A stretch of 36,489 bases of DNA from Lachnospiraceae bacterium. Its GTDB lineage: Bacteria; Bacillota; Clostridia; Lachnospirales; Lachnospiraceae. The stretch is from the NCBI GenBank assembly GCA_017619295.1, contig JAFZSQ010000013.1:1-36489 (forward strand), given 5' to 3'. The translations under genes and the position numbers were made by a program. How positions within the stretch are numbered: the stretch's first letter is position 1; every line of letters starts with the position of its first letter. The notes below the pieces were generated by a model, which saw only the letters and a list, made by a program, of their open reading frames with translations, searched no databases and was not told the origin of the DNA. Below, in pieces: positions 17,572 to 25,188 of the stretch.

Positions 17572-19068
17572 ATGAAATCCAAAACATTCCCGATTATTAC
17601 AATTGCATGCGTCATGAGTCTCCTTGTGTCCTGCGCAGTTCCCGGTTTCAGGATGGAGTATGTGAATGAGGCCGAAGAGTTCCTAAGCATGAACGAAGAG
17701 CCTCATCTTTATGATACAGTTCCCGTAGTTTTACCCCACATCGTAACGGACAAGGCCGGCTTTGAATCCGAGGCTGAGAAAGTAGCTGTTTTTACCTCGG
17801 CATCAATTCCCCAGACCTTCGAAATCATCGACGCGGATACGGGCAGAAGAGCCTTTAGCGGAGTGGTTAAGACCAAAAGAAATCCCGGTAACGGCTCTGC
17901 GCCCCTTGGCTACGGATATTTCACCGAGCTGACCATTCCCGGAAACTACTATATTAAGTGCGCGGGTCTTGGGGAAAGTTATCCTTTTGTGATTACGGAT
18001 GATTTGATCAGGGACATTGTGCCCGACGCTTTGGACGTCCTTGATATGGTTCGTGAGAAGCGAATTACCGTTAAGGCCAGGGACACCAAGGGCGCCGAAG
18101 TGGAAAAGATCCTTCAAGGCGGCTGGATTACGGATGAAAACGGAACCCAGGATGTGACTGTTGCCGCCGAGACCATGATGACTCTTCTTACGGCTTACGA
18201 GCTGTTCCCCATGTCCTTTGAGGAATTCACCAACGACGCCGGCGACATCAGAATTCTTGACCAGCTTTATCACCAGTCCGTCTGGATGCTGTCTTTGCAG
18301 GATGAGACAAGCGGAGGCGTTTACAGAAGCCTTTATACCGTTAACGACAACGTGTCCGTCACCTATAACCTTGGCCCTGTGGATAATACTGCGAGCGCTG
18401 CTTTCGCCGCAGTTATGGCGAAGTTTTCCTATATTTATAAGGACGTGGACGCAGAGTACGCCTCCATCTGTCTTAAGGCTGCCGACATGGCATGGAAATA
18501 TTTAGAGAAGGAAAAAGCCGTATCTTCCTCCTCACCGGATTCCTCTGTGCTTGCTTCCGCAGCGGCAGAGCTTTACAGAGCTTCCGGCCTTCAGACCTAC
18601 TACACCTACGCAAACGACCTTTTGCCTTCGAACCTTGATATTGAGGCAGACCACTGGAACCTCTATTCATCGGTTACTTACATGCTTACCAGGAAGGCCG
18701 TTTCCGTGGCAAAATGCCAGTCTCTCATGAAGACCTTAATGAAGAGCGGAGAGGTGATTTCCCAGGCTGCAAGAGACGATTCGTTTATGGTTTCTACAAT
18801 TGACGGGGATGATTCTTTCGAGAGTCTTCTTTGGAACATGGTTATTCTATCCACCTCAAACTACGTGCTTACCAATGATGAGTACGCCAGCGTAATAAAG
18901 AACCATGAGCATTATTTTAGAGGACGGAATTTTTCCTCAGAAGATTATATATATGATAAAGATGAATATAAATTAAAGGATTTGCGAAGCAATGCAGCTT
19001 ATATCTACATGCTTGCACAAATCCTTTCAGGTGACTATTTTGTGGCGCCGTCAGACAGCGATTATTGA
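17572..19068 (+). CDS. GH9-like lipoprotein lacking catalytic aspartates (probable pseudoenzyme)
   Basis: This surface lipoprotein of about 498 residues starts MKSKTFPIITIACVMSLLVSC, with the lipidated cysteine at residue 21. It then shows an Ig-like CelD_N-type domain at about 70-140 (KVAVFTSASIPQTFEIIDADTG, RAFSGVV, YYIKCAGLGESYPFVI) and an (alpha/alpha) domain with GH9 landmarks (VPDALDVLDMVR, TAYELFP, TASAAFAAVMAKFSYIY, SVLASAAAELYRASG). Active GH9 enzymes have GGWyDAGDYgky where this protein has GGWITDENGTQD (from residue 183), so both catalytic aspartates are gone. The usual C-terminal Asn-Glu acid segment is also not seen. It may be a binding or structural protein. No ribosome site precedes any start; TATAAT lies seven bases before the chosen ATG. 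Confidence 0.75.
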   Translation: MKSKTFPIITIACVMSLLVSCAVPGFRMEYVNEAEEFLSMNEEPHLYDTVPVVLPHIVTDKAGFESEAEKVAVFTSASIPQTFEIIDADTGRRAFSGVVKTKRNPGNGSAPLGYGYFTELTIPGNYYIKCAGLGESYPFVITDDLIRDIVPDALDVLDMVREKRITVKARDTKGAEVEKILQGGWITDENGTQDVTVAAETMMTLLTAYELFPMSFEEFTNDAGDIRILDQLYHQSVWMLSLQDETSGGVYRSLYTVNDNVSVTYNLGPVDNTASAAFAAVMAKFSYIYKDVDAEYASICLKAADMAWKYLEKEKAVSSSSPDSSVLASAAAELYRASGLQTYYTYANDLLPSNLDIEADHWNLYSSVTYMLTRKAVSVAKCQSLMKTLMKSGEVISQAARDDSFMVSTIDGDDSFESLLWNMVILSTSNYVLTNDEYASVIKNHEHYFRGRNFSSEDYIYDKDEYKLKDLRSNAAYIYMLAQILSGDYFVAPSDSDY

Positions 19069-19092
19069 TCCGTCGTCTGTTGCGGTTCGCTT

Positions 19093-19836
19093 TTATTGGT
19101 TGGCTGCTTCGTCCTTTATTGCGAAGTAGGCGTCCTCGATAAGTTTCTGAGTGTAGGCTCCGATGTGCTTTGCCTCCTCCTTTTCCATGGCTTTCATGTC
19201 GATGGGAGGAAGATACTGAAGCACCACGTGGGCCTTCTTTACTTTGGGAGCGTGATCCTCGAAGATTGCAGCCGAGTTGTAGAAAACAAAGGGCTGAATG
19301 AGGCATCCGCTCTTTTGTGCTATTTTGAAACTTCCCTCATGGAAAGGAAGGAAGGTGTCGTTCTCCTTGTTTCTGGTGCCCTCGGGGAAAATGCAGATTG
19401 AATAGCCGTCCTTCACCAGCTCAATGGCTTTAAGAATGGTGTTAAGTCCCTGCTTAATGTCGCTTCTGTCAAGGAAGAGGCAGTTAAGGTTCACCATCCA
19501 CTGAGCGAGGAAGGGAACTTTCTTGTTCTCCTTCTTTGAAACGTAGCCGGTGACTCTCTTTACGTACATCATGCTGATTACGATGTCGAAAAAGCTTCTG
19601 TGGTTGCCTACGTAAAGTACAGGCTGATCGTCGGGCACGTTCTCAAGTCCTCTTACTTCAAGTTTGGTTCCTGCCAAGAATACGATGGTGCCGAAAACGG
19701 CCTTGATGATTCGAAGGCTGGAGTTTCTCATTGCTCTCTTGTTGAAGAGGCCAAGGAGCCATTCAAGGGGCAAAAGGATGATGCTTAAGATGAAAAATAC
19801 CAATATATAAAGAATAATAATTATAAATCTGATCAT
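19093..19836 (-). CDS. plsC: 1-acyl-sn-glycerol-3-phosphate acyltransferase
   Basis: This 247-residue membrane-bound enzyme adds the second acyl chain to lysophosphatidic acid, giving phosphatidic acid for phospholipids. The catalytic H79-x4-D84 motif is in VGNHRSFFD, and the substrate-binding block is IFPEGTRNKE at 150-159. Two hydrophobic segments at about 3-28 and 45-58 anchor it to the inner face of the membrane. Length is typical. It converges with the GH9-like gene, 24 bases apart, and its upstream side faces the divergent EF-hand gene. No partner genes are adjacent. Confidence 0.95.
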   Translation of the reverse strand: MIRFIIIILYILVFFILSIILLPLEWLLGLFNKRAMRNSSLRIIKAVFGTIVFLAGTKLEVRGLENVPDDQPVLYVGNHRSFFDIVISMMYVKRVTGYVSKKENKKVPFLAQWMVNLNCLFLDRSDIKQGLNTILKAIELVKDGYSICIFPEGTRNKENDTFLPFHEGSFKIAQKSGCLIQPFVFYNSAAIFEDHAPKVKKAHVVLQYLPPIDMKAMEKEEAKHIGAYTQKLIEDAYFAIKDEAANQ

Positions 19837-19908
19837 TTAGTTCCCTCCGGGTGAAAATTCGTGGACGGATTTATTATAATTGGATAGAAGTTTTTTTACA
19901 AGGTAGGT

Positions 19909-19935
19909 TAAAGATTCTTACGATTTTGCCGATAT
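19909..19935 (+). promoter_or_regulatory. Sigma-D/FliA-type promoter of the EF-hand protein gene
   Basis: TAAA (19909-19912), exactly 15 bases, then GCCGATAT (19928-19935): a full match to the sigma-D consensus in both boxes and spacing. It predicts a start near 19942 and a leader of about 118 bases before the ATG at 20060. The rest of this 223-base gap holds the plsC start side and a TTTTTTAGGG stretch near 20008, with no other gene seen. Confidence 0.82.
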
Positions 19936-20059
19936 ATACTATGACCATGGATGGTACTTCCGGCGGGACATTTTGCCAGTGTCTTGTTGGAGGTACTTTT
20001 TTGCCCTTTTTTAGGGTAAAATCCGCAAAATCTATATCATTCCATAAGGAGGGAAAACC

Positions 20060-21175
20060 ATGAAAATCAATTCTTTCAACCTCGGAATGGAATCCACCAA
20101 CACCTACGCTGTGACCCAGACCTACCAGAAAAAGGCCATCGGTTCATATGTGGGTAATGGTGCAAATATGCCCGGAAGCTTTGCCGGCTTATTTGACAGG
20201 GACGTAAACAACCAAAAGGACGGAGAGACCTCAGAGAAAGGAGAAGAAGCGGAAAGCCAGCTTTCCGGCAATGCGGCAAGCGTTGACGAAATTCTTTCCA
20301 TGATGAGCAGCGGAAGGCCTATATCAAGGATTTCCAAGTCGGATCGAATCACGGAATCGGATCCCTTAAGGGCAATCGATGAGTTCAGGCAGCACATCAT
20401 CAGGTACTTAGAAGAGCTTTTTAACAAGGACAAAAAGTATCAAAGCACCAAGGATGCCTGGAATGCCACAGAGTGTGTGGATTGCAGCACCGAGGTACAG
20501 CCTGCCAATCAGATTACGCTTCTTTATGAGGAGAATTATTCATACACCGAGTATGAAGCCTATTCTTTCTCCACTGCGGGAACTGTAGTGGATTCAACGG
20601 GACGCGAAATCCAGTTTAATCTGGATGTTTCCATGAGCCGCACATTCTACGCTGAGTACGGACAGACTTTTGCCCAGAACGTAAACTTCTGCGATCCTCT
20701 GGTTATCAATCTGGACAGCGAAGTGGCTGAGATTTCCGACCAGAAATTCTTCTTTGATTTGGACTGCGACGGTGTTAAGGATGAAATCCACGCCTTCGGT
20801 CCCGGCACAGGAATGCTTGCCCTCGACCTTAACGAGGACGGCGTTATCAACGACGGTGGTGAGCTTTTTGGCACCAAGACCGGAGACGGCTTCTATGATC
20901 TTTCGAAGTACGATTCAGACCGAAACGGCTGGATTGATGAAAATGATGAAATCTGGAACAAAGTAAAGATTTGGATCAAGGAGGCCGACGGCACAGATAC
21001 ACTTTACTCCCTTGCAGACAAGGGCGTAGGCGCCATCTATCTTGGCCGCGCCGGCACCAATTTCCACTATAAAGACGATGACAACCTTGACACTGCACGC
21101 CTCCGCTCCACCGGAATGTTCCTCTACGAATCCGGTGTCGCCGGCACCATGCAGCAGGTGGACCTGGCAGGGTAG
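20060..21175 (+). CDS. EF-hand calcium-binding protein under a flagellar-type promoter
   Basis: This 371-residue protein has no signal peptide. Its N-terminal 100 residues are polar and start MKINSFNLGMESTNTYAVTQ. A short helical stretch with two close cysteines (C139, C142 in TECVDCST) follows. The C-terminal half carries a segment DPLVINLD, then three EF-hand-like loops at about 233-244 (DLDCDGVKDE), 256-268 (DLNEDGVINDG) and 285-297 (DSDRNGWIDEND), linked by ELFGTKTGDGFYDL. This layout resembles calcium-binding surface proteins in many motile bacteria, but I know no defined function. The ATG has AAGGAGG nine bases upstream. The perfect sigma-D promoter and absence of a Sec signal suggest co-expression with, and possibly export through, the flagellar system. 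REP-like repeats directly follow the stop. Confidence 0.82.
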   Translation: MKINSFNLGMESTNTYAVTQTYQKKAIGSYVGNGANMPGSFAGLFDRDVNNQKDGETSEKGEEAESQLSGNAASVDEILSMMSSGRPISRISKSDRITESDPLRAIDEFRQHIIRYLEELFNKDKKYQSTKDAWNATECVDCSTEVQPANQITLLYEENYSYTEYEAYSFSTAGTVVDSTGREIQFNLDVSMSRTFYAEYGQTFAQNVNFCDPLVINLDSEVAEISDQKFFFDLDCDGVKDEIHAFGPGTGMLALDLNEDGVINDGGELFGTKTGDGFYDLSKYDSDRNGWIDENDEIWNKVKIWIKEADGTDTLYSLADKGVGAIYLGRAGTNFHYKDDDNLDTARLRSTGMFLYESGVAGTMQQVDLAG

Positions 21176-21193
21176 GCAGAACCAGCAAGGCCC

Positions 21194-21305
21194 GGATGTG
21201 CAGGTTGGGGTTTGGGGCCGGATGTGCAGGTTGGGGACAGGCCCCGATTGCACGTAAAAAAGCAGGACGCATATTGTGCAATTGGGGACAGGCCCCGATT
21301 GCACA
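21194..21305. repeat. Cluster of REP-like palindromes, copies B1 and B2, with a tandem half-unit
   Basis: GGATGTGCAGGTTGGGG occurs twice in tandem (21194-21210 and 21220-21236, period 26). The second continues into ACAGGCCCCGATTGCACG and AAAAAAGCAGGAC. Then a complete hairpin TGTGCAATTGGGG-ACAGG-CCCCGATTGCACA lies at 21275-21305. The first 49 bases of the second unit are almost identical to 26591-26639, one base shorter there. The cluster fills the gap between the converging EF-hand gene and the 273-residue protein gene and may end both transcripts. Confidence 0.88.
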
Positions 21306-21313
21306 TATATGTT

Positions 21314-22135
21314 TTATTTTGAGAATATTCTGATCTGCTTAAGCATATCAGAAATACTAAGTCCATTTTCTTGACGATTCAGATATAGATTGAGAAATTC
21401 TGTTTTAGCATTCATCAGACATTCCGTAAGATTAGCCGGTGTCTTCTCCTGCAAACGCTTTCTGAAGTGTTCTATCTCTTCAAGCAGCCTGTCGGGTTCT
21501 CTCATTTTGCCTGCAGAGACTAATCTCTCCATCTCATTATAATATTCTTCTCTTCTGTCTTTGTACTTTTCAAACACTTCCTCGCCGATTCTGATATGCT
21601 CTACGGTAAGCGCGAAATCATCCTCGAGCCACTTCAATTCGTCTTCCAAAGTCATCTCTCGATAACCTTTTTCTGTGCTTTCATCACGAATGAAGCGTAC
21701 CTCATTTAATCCCTTATCGTACTTACTAACAAGTTCATCATATGATTCCGCATAAGCTTTTAGAGCCAATTCGCATTTATTTTCAATGGAAATGTACCCA
21801 CTAGTGGTTCGAGAAGATTCAAGATATTTATTGAAAACCAACAGTGGATTTAACCAATCAGCACTATCTATTTTTACCTCTATCTCATTTTCCGCACCCG
21901 TTTTGTCAGATTTCGTTTGTACTGAACGATTCAAAAAATTAATGTAAGCTTTAAACCCTTCTTCTGAAATAGAAACATCAAAGGGAGCTCCACCATCCCA
22001 TTTATCCGGCTCAAATCTGTTTACTTCATCGGAAATATAACGCTCTTTGTTTTTTGCAGCGAATTCAGAACTAAGCATATTTTCGGGGGTAAGCTTTACT
22101 GTTCTTTCAGTGAATCCATTTAGTTTAATATCCAT
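21314..22135 (-). CDS. Protein of unknown function following the agr-linked secreted protein
   Basis: I do not recognise this 273-residue protein. It has no signal peptide or membrane segment. The N-terminal part begins MDIKLNGFTERTVKLTPENM and contains FEPDKWDGGAPFDVSISEEGFKAY. The C-terminal two thirds are rich in charged helices with coiled-coil character (EVFEKYKDRREEYYNEMERL, RLLEEIEHFRKRLQ). It is probably cytoplasmic or exported by a route without a Sec signal. The ATG has GAGGAG six bases upstream and starts 18 bases after the stop of the secreted PPC-like protein, so the pair forms an operon downstream of agrD. Base composition is AT-rich like the rest of the agr island. A regulated effector or its helper is possible, but nothing shows it. 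Confidence 0.7.
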   Translation of the reverse strand: MDIKLNGFTERTVKLTPENMLSSEFAAKNKERYISDEVNRFEPDKWDGGAPFDVSISEEGFKAYINFLNRSVQTKSDKTGAENEIEVKIDSADWLNPLLVFNKYLESSRTTSGYISIENKCELALKAYAESYDELVSKYDKGLNEVRFIRDESTEKGYREMTLEDELKWLEDDFALTVEHIRIGEEVFEKYKDRREEYYNEMERLVSAGKMREPDRLLEEIEHFRKRLQEKTPANLTECLMNAKTEFLNLYLNRQENGLSISDMLKQIRIFSK

Positions 22136-22153
22136 AACACTCTCCTCTCTATC

Positions 22154-23623
22154 TTATTGAACCCAGATAAAGTCTCTATACGGATATAATACTGTAATTG
22201 TATTAGTTCCAACAGGCGCAAAATCATAAAAATAATTGAAATCAGATATTTCTATAAGTTTTCCCGTATCTGGATCAACTATAACAGTCACCGCGCCAAA
22301 ATCTATCCAATAGTTATTCATAGAAAAAGGTCCATCACATTTACAATGTACTAAATACATGTCATGTTCACCATATAATGTGAGTTTTAGAGCAGGTTTT
22401 TTATTCACATCCATGGCCGGTCGCGTAGAACTGTGATAAAAAACTGGCCTTGGCAATCCGGATTGGCTTAAGTCGACTCGATTCACAAGACTGTTCTGAA
22501 TGGTAATATAATATGATTGATTTCCTACTGAACTATTGATTTCCTGAGAATACAAATAGCTGATATCAATATTATTACCGTTGACATAATATATTGTTCC
22601 AGTTTCATTGGTTTCAAAAACGATACCAGCTTCTGTACTTATCCCCCAAATATTTGCTCTTGAATCGCCACTCAAGCTACTAACTTTTTGGAATTTGAGA
22701 GAATATGCATTTTCTGAGGAATATGCGCCATTCTCTGAATACACTGCATAATAATATGTCCCAGGTTTCGCAACCTTATAGTTATCACCTAAACCTGCAA
22801 TTGTAAAAAGGCCTGATTCATCACCTTGGCTACCGACATAAACAAAAGAATATCCGTTCTCAGATAAAAATGTGTAATTAAACAGCGTCGGCTTAGTGAC
22901 AGAGAACTTGTAGAAATCAATATCGCTTGGTGTATCCAGAATTCCTGCAAATGTATTATCACCAATTTCAAAATTTGTTGCAAGAGATGCTTTATCATTA
23001 ATCTCCCAGTTGGAATCCAATGTGCTCTGGAAAAAAGCAAAAGCGTACAAACCAGTGCTTTCATAGCCGTTAATAGCGAAGAAATAAATACCTTGATTTA
23101 GTACAGATGTGTAATATTCAAGTTCGCCGACACCACCCCGAGCGCAGCCTTCAAGATACTCTAATTGATAAGTTTCTTCGTTAAGCTTAAATACATAAAT
23201 GTCTGCATCAAGAGAATCAACCATTTGAAGCAAGATAGAAACTTTGCTTGTCTGTTCTAAGCTAAATCTGTACCACCTCATTTCACCGGGGGATTCAATC
23301 TCCCTTTGATCCACATCTTCATTGGTAACAAAGATTGCATAATTCGGATCGGTATTCGAAATAGCCATCTCCCTTTTGGCCATTATTCTTTTCTTCGGAG
23401 GTACGGATAATTCTCCACCGCCGTATGGATGTTCTACAATGTTTTCCTCAATCTCATCAAGTTCCATCCCGATATCTTCCACAAGAACGGCTTCTCCTGG
23501 CTTCACCAAATCATTAGTCTCGGAATTTGCGGCTACTACTGTTAATCTGTTACTGAAAAACGATACCAGTAAAACTAGACTTGACAATGTAAATGATAAT
23601 ACCTTCTTTTTCATAATAAGCAT
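22154..23623 (-). CDS. Secreted protein with two PPC-like beta domains, agr-linked
   Basis: This 489-residue protein has a Sec signal peptide (MKKKVLSFTLSSLVLLVSFF, cleavage probably after VVAA at about residue 32). An acidic region is followed by two tandem beta-sandwich segments resembling bacterial pre-peptidase C-terminal (PPC) domains. The first is at about 100-190 (RWYRFSLEQTSKVSILLQ, DADIYVFKL, GIYFFAINGYESTGLYAF), the second at about 210-310 (IDFYKFSVTKPTLFNYTF, GTYYYAVYSENGAYS). A C-terminal domain at about 320-489 is unrecognised. No peptidase domain is present, so it is a stand-alone binding or surface protein. A second ATG three codons in, at 23614, is an alternative start. It follows agrD on the same strand, with a terminator-like palindrome between, and is a good candidate target of the peptide-sensing system. 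Confidence 0.8.
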   Translation of the reverse strand: MLIMKKKVLSFTLSSLVLLVSFFSNRLTVVAANSETNDLVKPGEAVLVEDIGMELDEIEENIVEHPYGGGELSVPPKKRIMAKREMAISNTDPNYAIFVTNEDVDQREIESPGEMRWYRFSLEQTSKVSILLQMVDSLDADIYVFKLNEETYQLEYLEGCARGGVGELEYYTSVLNQGIYFFAINGYESTGLYAFAFFQSTLDSNWEINDKASLATNFEIGDNTFAGILDTPSDIDFYKFSVTKPTLFNYTFLSENGYSFVYVGSQGDESGLFTIAGLGDNYKVAKPGTYYYAVYSENGAYSSENAYSLKFQKVSSLSGDSRANIWGISTEAGIVFETNETGTIYYVNGNNIDISYLYSQEINSSVGNQSYYITIQNSLVNRVDLSQSGLPRPVFYHSSTRPAMDVNKKPALKLTLYGEHDMYLVHCKCDGPFSMNNYWIDFGAVTVIVDPDTGKLIEISDFNYFYDFAPVGTNTITVLYPYRDFIWVQ

Positions 23624-23632
23624 AATACCCCT

Positions 23633-23672
23633 TTCTAAAAAACAAAATGCGGGGACACCTGTCCCTGCATTT
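23633..23672 (-). terminator. Terminator-like palindrome after agrD, REP-like variant
   Basis: AAATGCGGGGACA-CC-TGTCCCTGCATTT at 23645-23672 is an inverted repeat with 13-base arms and one mismatch. On the minus strand it runs into TTTTGTTTTTTAG. It begins right after the agrD stop and ends 10 bases before the secreted protein start, so it should end most agrD transcripts and let some read through. The GGGACA/TGTCCC core recalls the REP-like family elsewhere in the window. Confidence 0.72.
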
Positions 23673-23675
23673 ACA

Positions 23676-23831
23676 TCAGTTCTTGTTCTCGTTTTGTTTT
23701 AAATATCTTAAATACTCAACAGAGCTGGGCTCTTTCTCCTGATATAAGCCCCATACGCATTCTGTATTAACCTCAATACTAGTGCCCAAATGTCCTAATA
23801 AAACTAAGGCTTTTAGAATCCTGTTCTTCAT
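23676..23831 (-). CDS. agrD: AgrD-like cyclic lactone autoinducer precursor peptide
   Basis: A 51-residue peptide reads out from ATG 23831 with GGAGG seven bases upstream. Its structure matches the AgrD family: a basic amphipathic leader (MKNRILKALVLLGHLG), a central core with one cysteine (VNTECVWGLYQ, Cys25), and an acidic, proline-bearing tail (EKEPSSVEYLRYL). In this family AgrB cuts after the core and joins the carboxyl end to the cysteine as a thiolactone, releasing a signal peptide. Here the ring would start at C25-V-W-G-L or slightly longer, which is inference. AgrB, a LytTR regulator and a GHKL kinase are immediately upstream. It has its own 107-base upstream region with a direct repeat, and it is too short for typical gene finders. 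Confidence 0.9.
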   Translation of the reverse strand: MKNRILKALVLLGHLGTSIEVNTECVWGLYQEKEPSSVEYLRYLKQNENKN

Positions 23832-23889
23832 TTATTCTCCTCCTCTCTTTTTTTCATCATAGCATGAAAAGAGAAGGACAATGATCTTC

Positions 23890-23916
23890 ATGTAAAAAAT
23901 AGCCTTAAAGATGTAA
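23890..23916. promoter_or_regulatory. Direct repeat with 21-base period upstream of agrD (possible LytTR-regulator site)
   Basis: ATGTAA occurs at 23890-23895 and 23911-23916, extending to ATGTAAwAAwT with nine of eleven bases the same. LytTR regulators typically bind two 9-base direct repeats 12 bases apart, which gives the same 21-base period. The repeat lies 59-85 bases before the agrD start. A possible -10 box (TATGAT on the minus strand, near 23857-23862) follows with no good -35, as expected for an activated promoter. Function is inferred. Confidence 0.5.
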
Positions 23917-23938
23917 TAATTAACATTTTCTATATTGT

Positions 23939-25174
23939 CTAGGCAATATAAAGTATAACCTCCGCAGTATAAAAATCATCATCCGTTTTTATTACGTATT
24001 CACCTTTCTGTTCCACCACCAAATCCTTGACACTTCTTAAACCAATTCCGTGTCCCGACCTTTTATATCCTATGCCGCTAGAAGGCTTTATTGAACGATT
24101 ATAAGAATTAATAATCTTAAGACGAAGAATCCCCTTCTCTACTCTCATTTCTATCCTAAGGTATTTTTGAATTGATTTAAAGGATGCCTCAATAGCGTTT
24201 TCCAACAAGTTACCGATAATCACGCTATATTTATAGCCTGATACTTCAAGGTCCTCCGGAATTATAATGTCCGTTTCAACATTAATCAGTTTTTTTTGGG
24301 CATCATCAAGCAAATAATTAAGTAAGCTGTCTATCTCATATGCCCCCGTGTTGACAGTTTTATAACCATCAGCGATAGATTTTCTCAGTTCTCCGATATA
24401 AGTCTGTATTTCATTTGTCTTATTCCTTGCAGCAAGCCCTTCTATTTCCAACAAATGATGTCTCATATCATGCCTGAGATTTTGAATTTTCCTCTCAGTT
24501 TTTTGAATGGTGTCAAGTTCATTTTTAAAGCTTTCAACCTGTTTTTCTAAAATTGCGTTTTCAACTTTCTCCTGAATTTGTTTAGAAATTCCATTATAAA
24601 GAAGCAAAGCAATAATACAGATTCCAGCCGATGATGCACTGGCAACTAGCAAATACTTATATTCAATATCTCCATAAGTGATGCAATATAGTATTGCAAA
24701 AGAAAGAAAAGGTAATATGTAGAGAAGAATTACCTCTTTACCAAGAATATCAATTCCTCGATTTCTTCTAAGTATGATTCCCACCATCCTTTCAATAATC
24801 AACAAAAGAATGATAGTCAGCAAATGGGCAACAAAGAGAATTCCATCAACTTTTATTGGCGACAGAATGATTTCGCTTAAAAACTCACAACTTGCCGCCA
24901 GCAAGGTACACAAAATAGATACAAGCGCTTTTTTCCAATATGGACCATAAAAACTAATAGTAAGGATAAATGTAAACAATACCGCAGCAGAAAAGTTAAG
25001 GATTCTGTTATTTATTAATACATTAATCGAAAAGATTCCGATGACCCATAAGTTATCTAATGATAAACTAGCATATGGTTTTTCCCATTTTTCCGAAAGA
25101 AAATCCTTTATAAATAGCTTTGTAACAAGCATTTGCAGAAATACAAAAAGAAAATGAATAAAATATAAGCCCAT
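23939..25174 (-). CDS. AgrC-like sensor histidine kinase (GHKL)
   Basis: This 411-residue kinase has an N-terminal sensor of about six membrane helices spread over residues 1-195. A coiled-coil linker (about 197-225) leads to a GHKL kinase core. The phosphate-accepting histidine is H235 in LRHDMRHHLLEIEG, the N box is GNLLENAIEAS (N322 and N326), and the G box is GHGIGLRSVKDLV (374-386). Six-helix sensors with this core characterise AgrC and related peptide pheromone receptors. The ATG at 25174 has AAAGGA six bases before it and lies 14 bases after the response regulator stop. Unlike the classical order, the kinase follows the regulator. It should sense the peptide made from the agrD product and phosphorylate the LytTR regulator. 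Confidence 0.9.
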   Translation of the reverse strand: MGLYFIHFLFVFLQMLVTKLFIKDFLSEKWEKPYASLSLDNLWVIGIFSINVLINNRILNFSAAVLFTFILTISFYGPYWKKALVSILCTLLAASCEFLSEIILSPIKVDGILFVAHLLTIILLLIIERMVGIILRRNRGIDILGKEVILLYILPFLSFAILYCITYGDIEYKYLLVASASSAGICIIALLLYNGISKQIQEKVENAILEKQVESFKNELDTIQKTERKIQNLRHDMRHHLLEIEGLAARNKTNEIQTYIGELRKSIADGYKTVNTGAYEIDSLLNYLLDDAQKKLINVETDIIIPEDLEVSGYKYSVIIGNLLENAIEASFKSIQKYLRIEMRVEKGILRLKIINSYNRSIKPSSGIGYKRSGHGIGLRSVKDLVVEQKGEYVIKTDDDFYTAEVILYIA

Positions 25175-25188
25175 GTCTTTCCTTTAAA

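Noticed and set aside
19851..20063. A 70-residue plus-strand frame in the leader of the EF-hand gene
   Set aside because: It has no ribosome site, spans the sigma-D promoter and shows no protein-like composition.
21194..21305. Repeat cluster considered as a CRISPR array
   Set aside because: Units are palindromes at irregular spacing, without constant-length unique spacers or cas genes.
23676..23831. AgrD-like peptide gene considered as a chance small frame
   Set aside because: A well-spaced GGAGG, the AgrD layout of basic leader, cysteine core and acidic proline-bearing tail, and the adjacent AgrB, kinase and regulator make chance unlikely.
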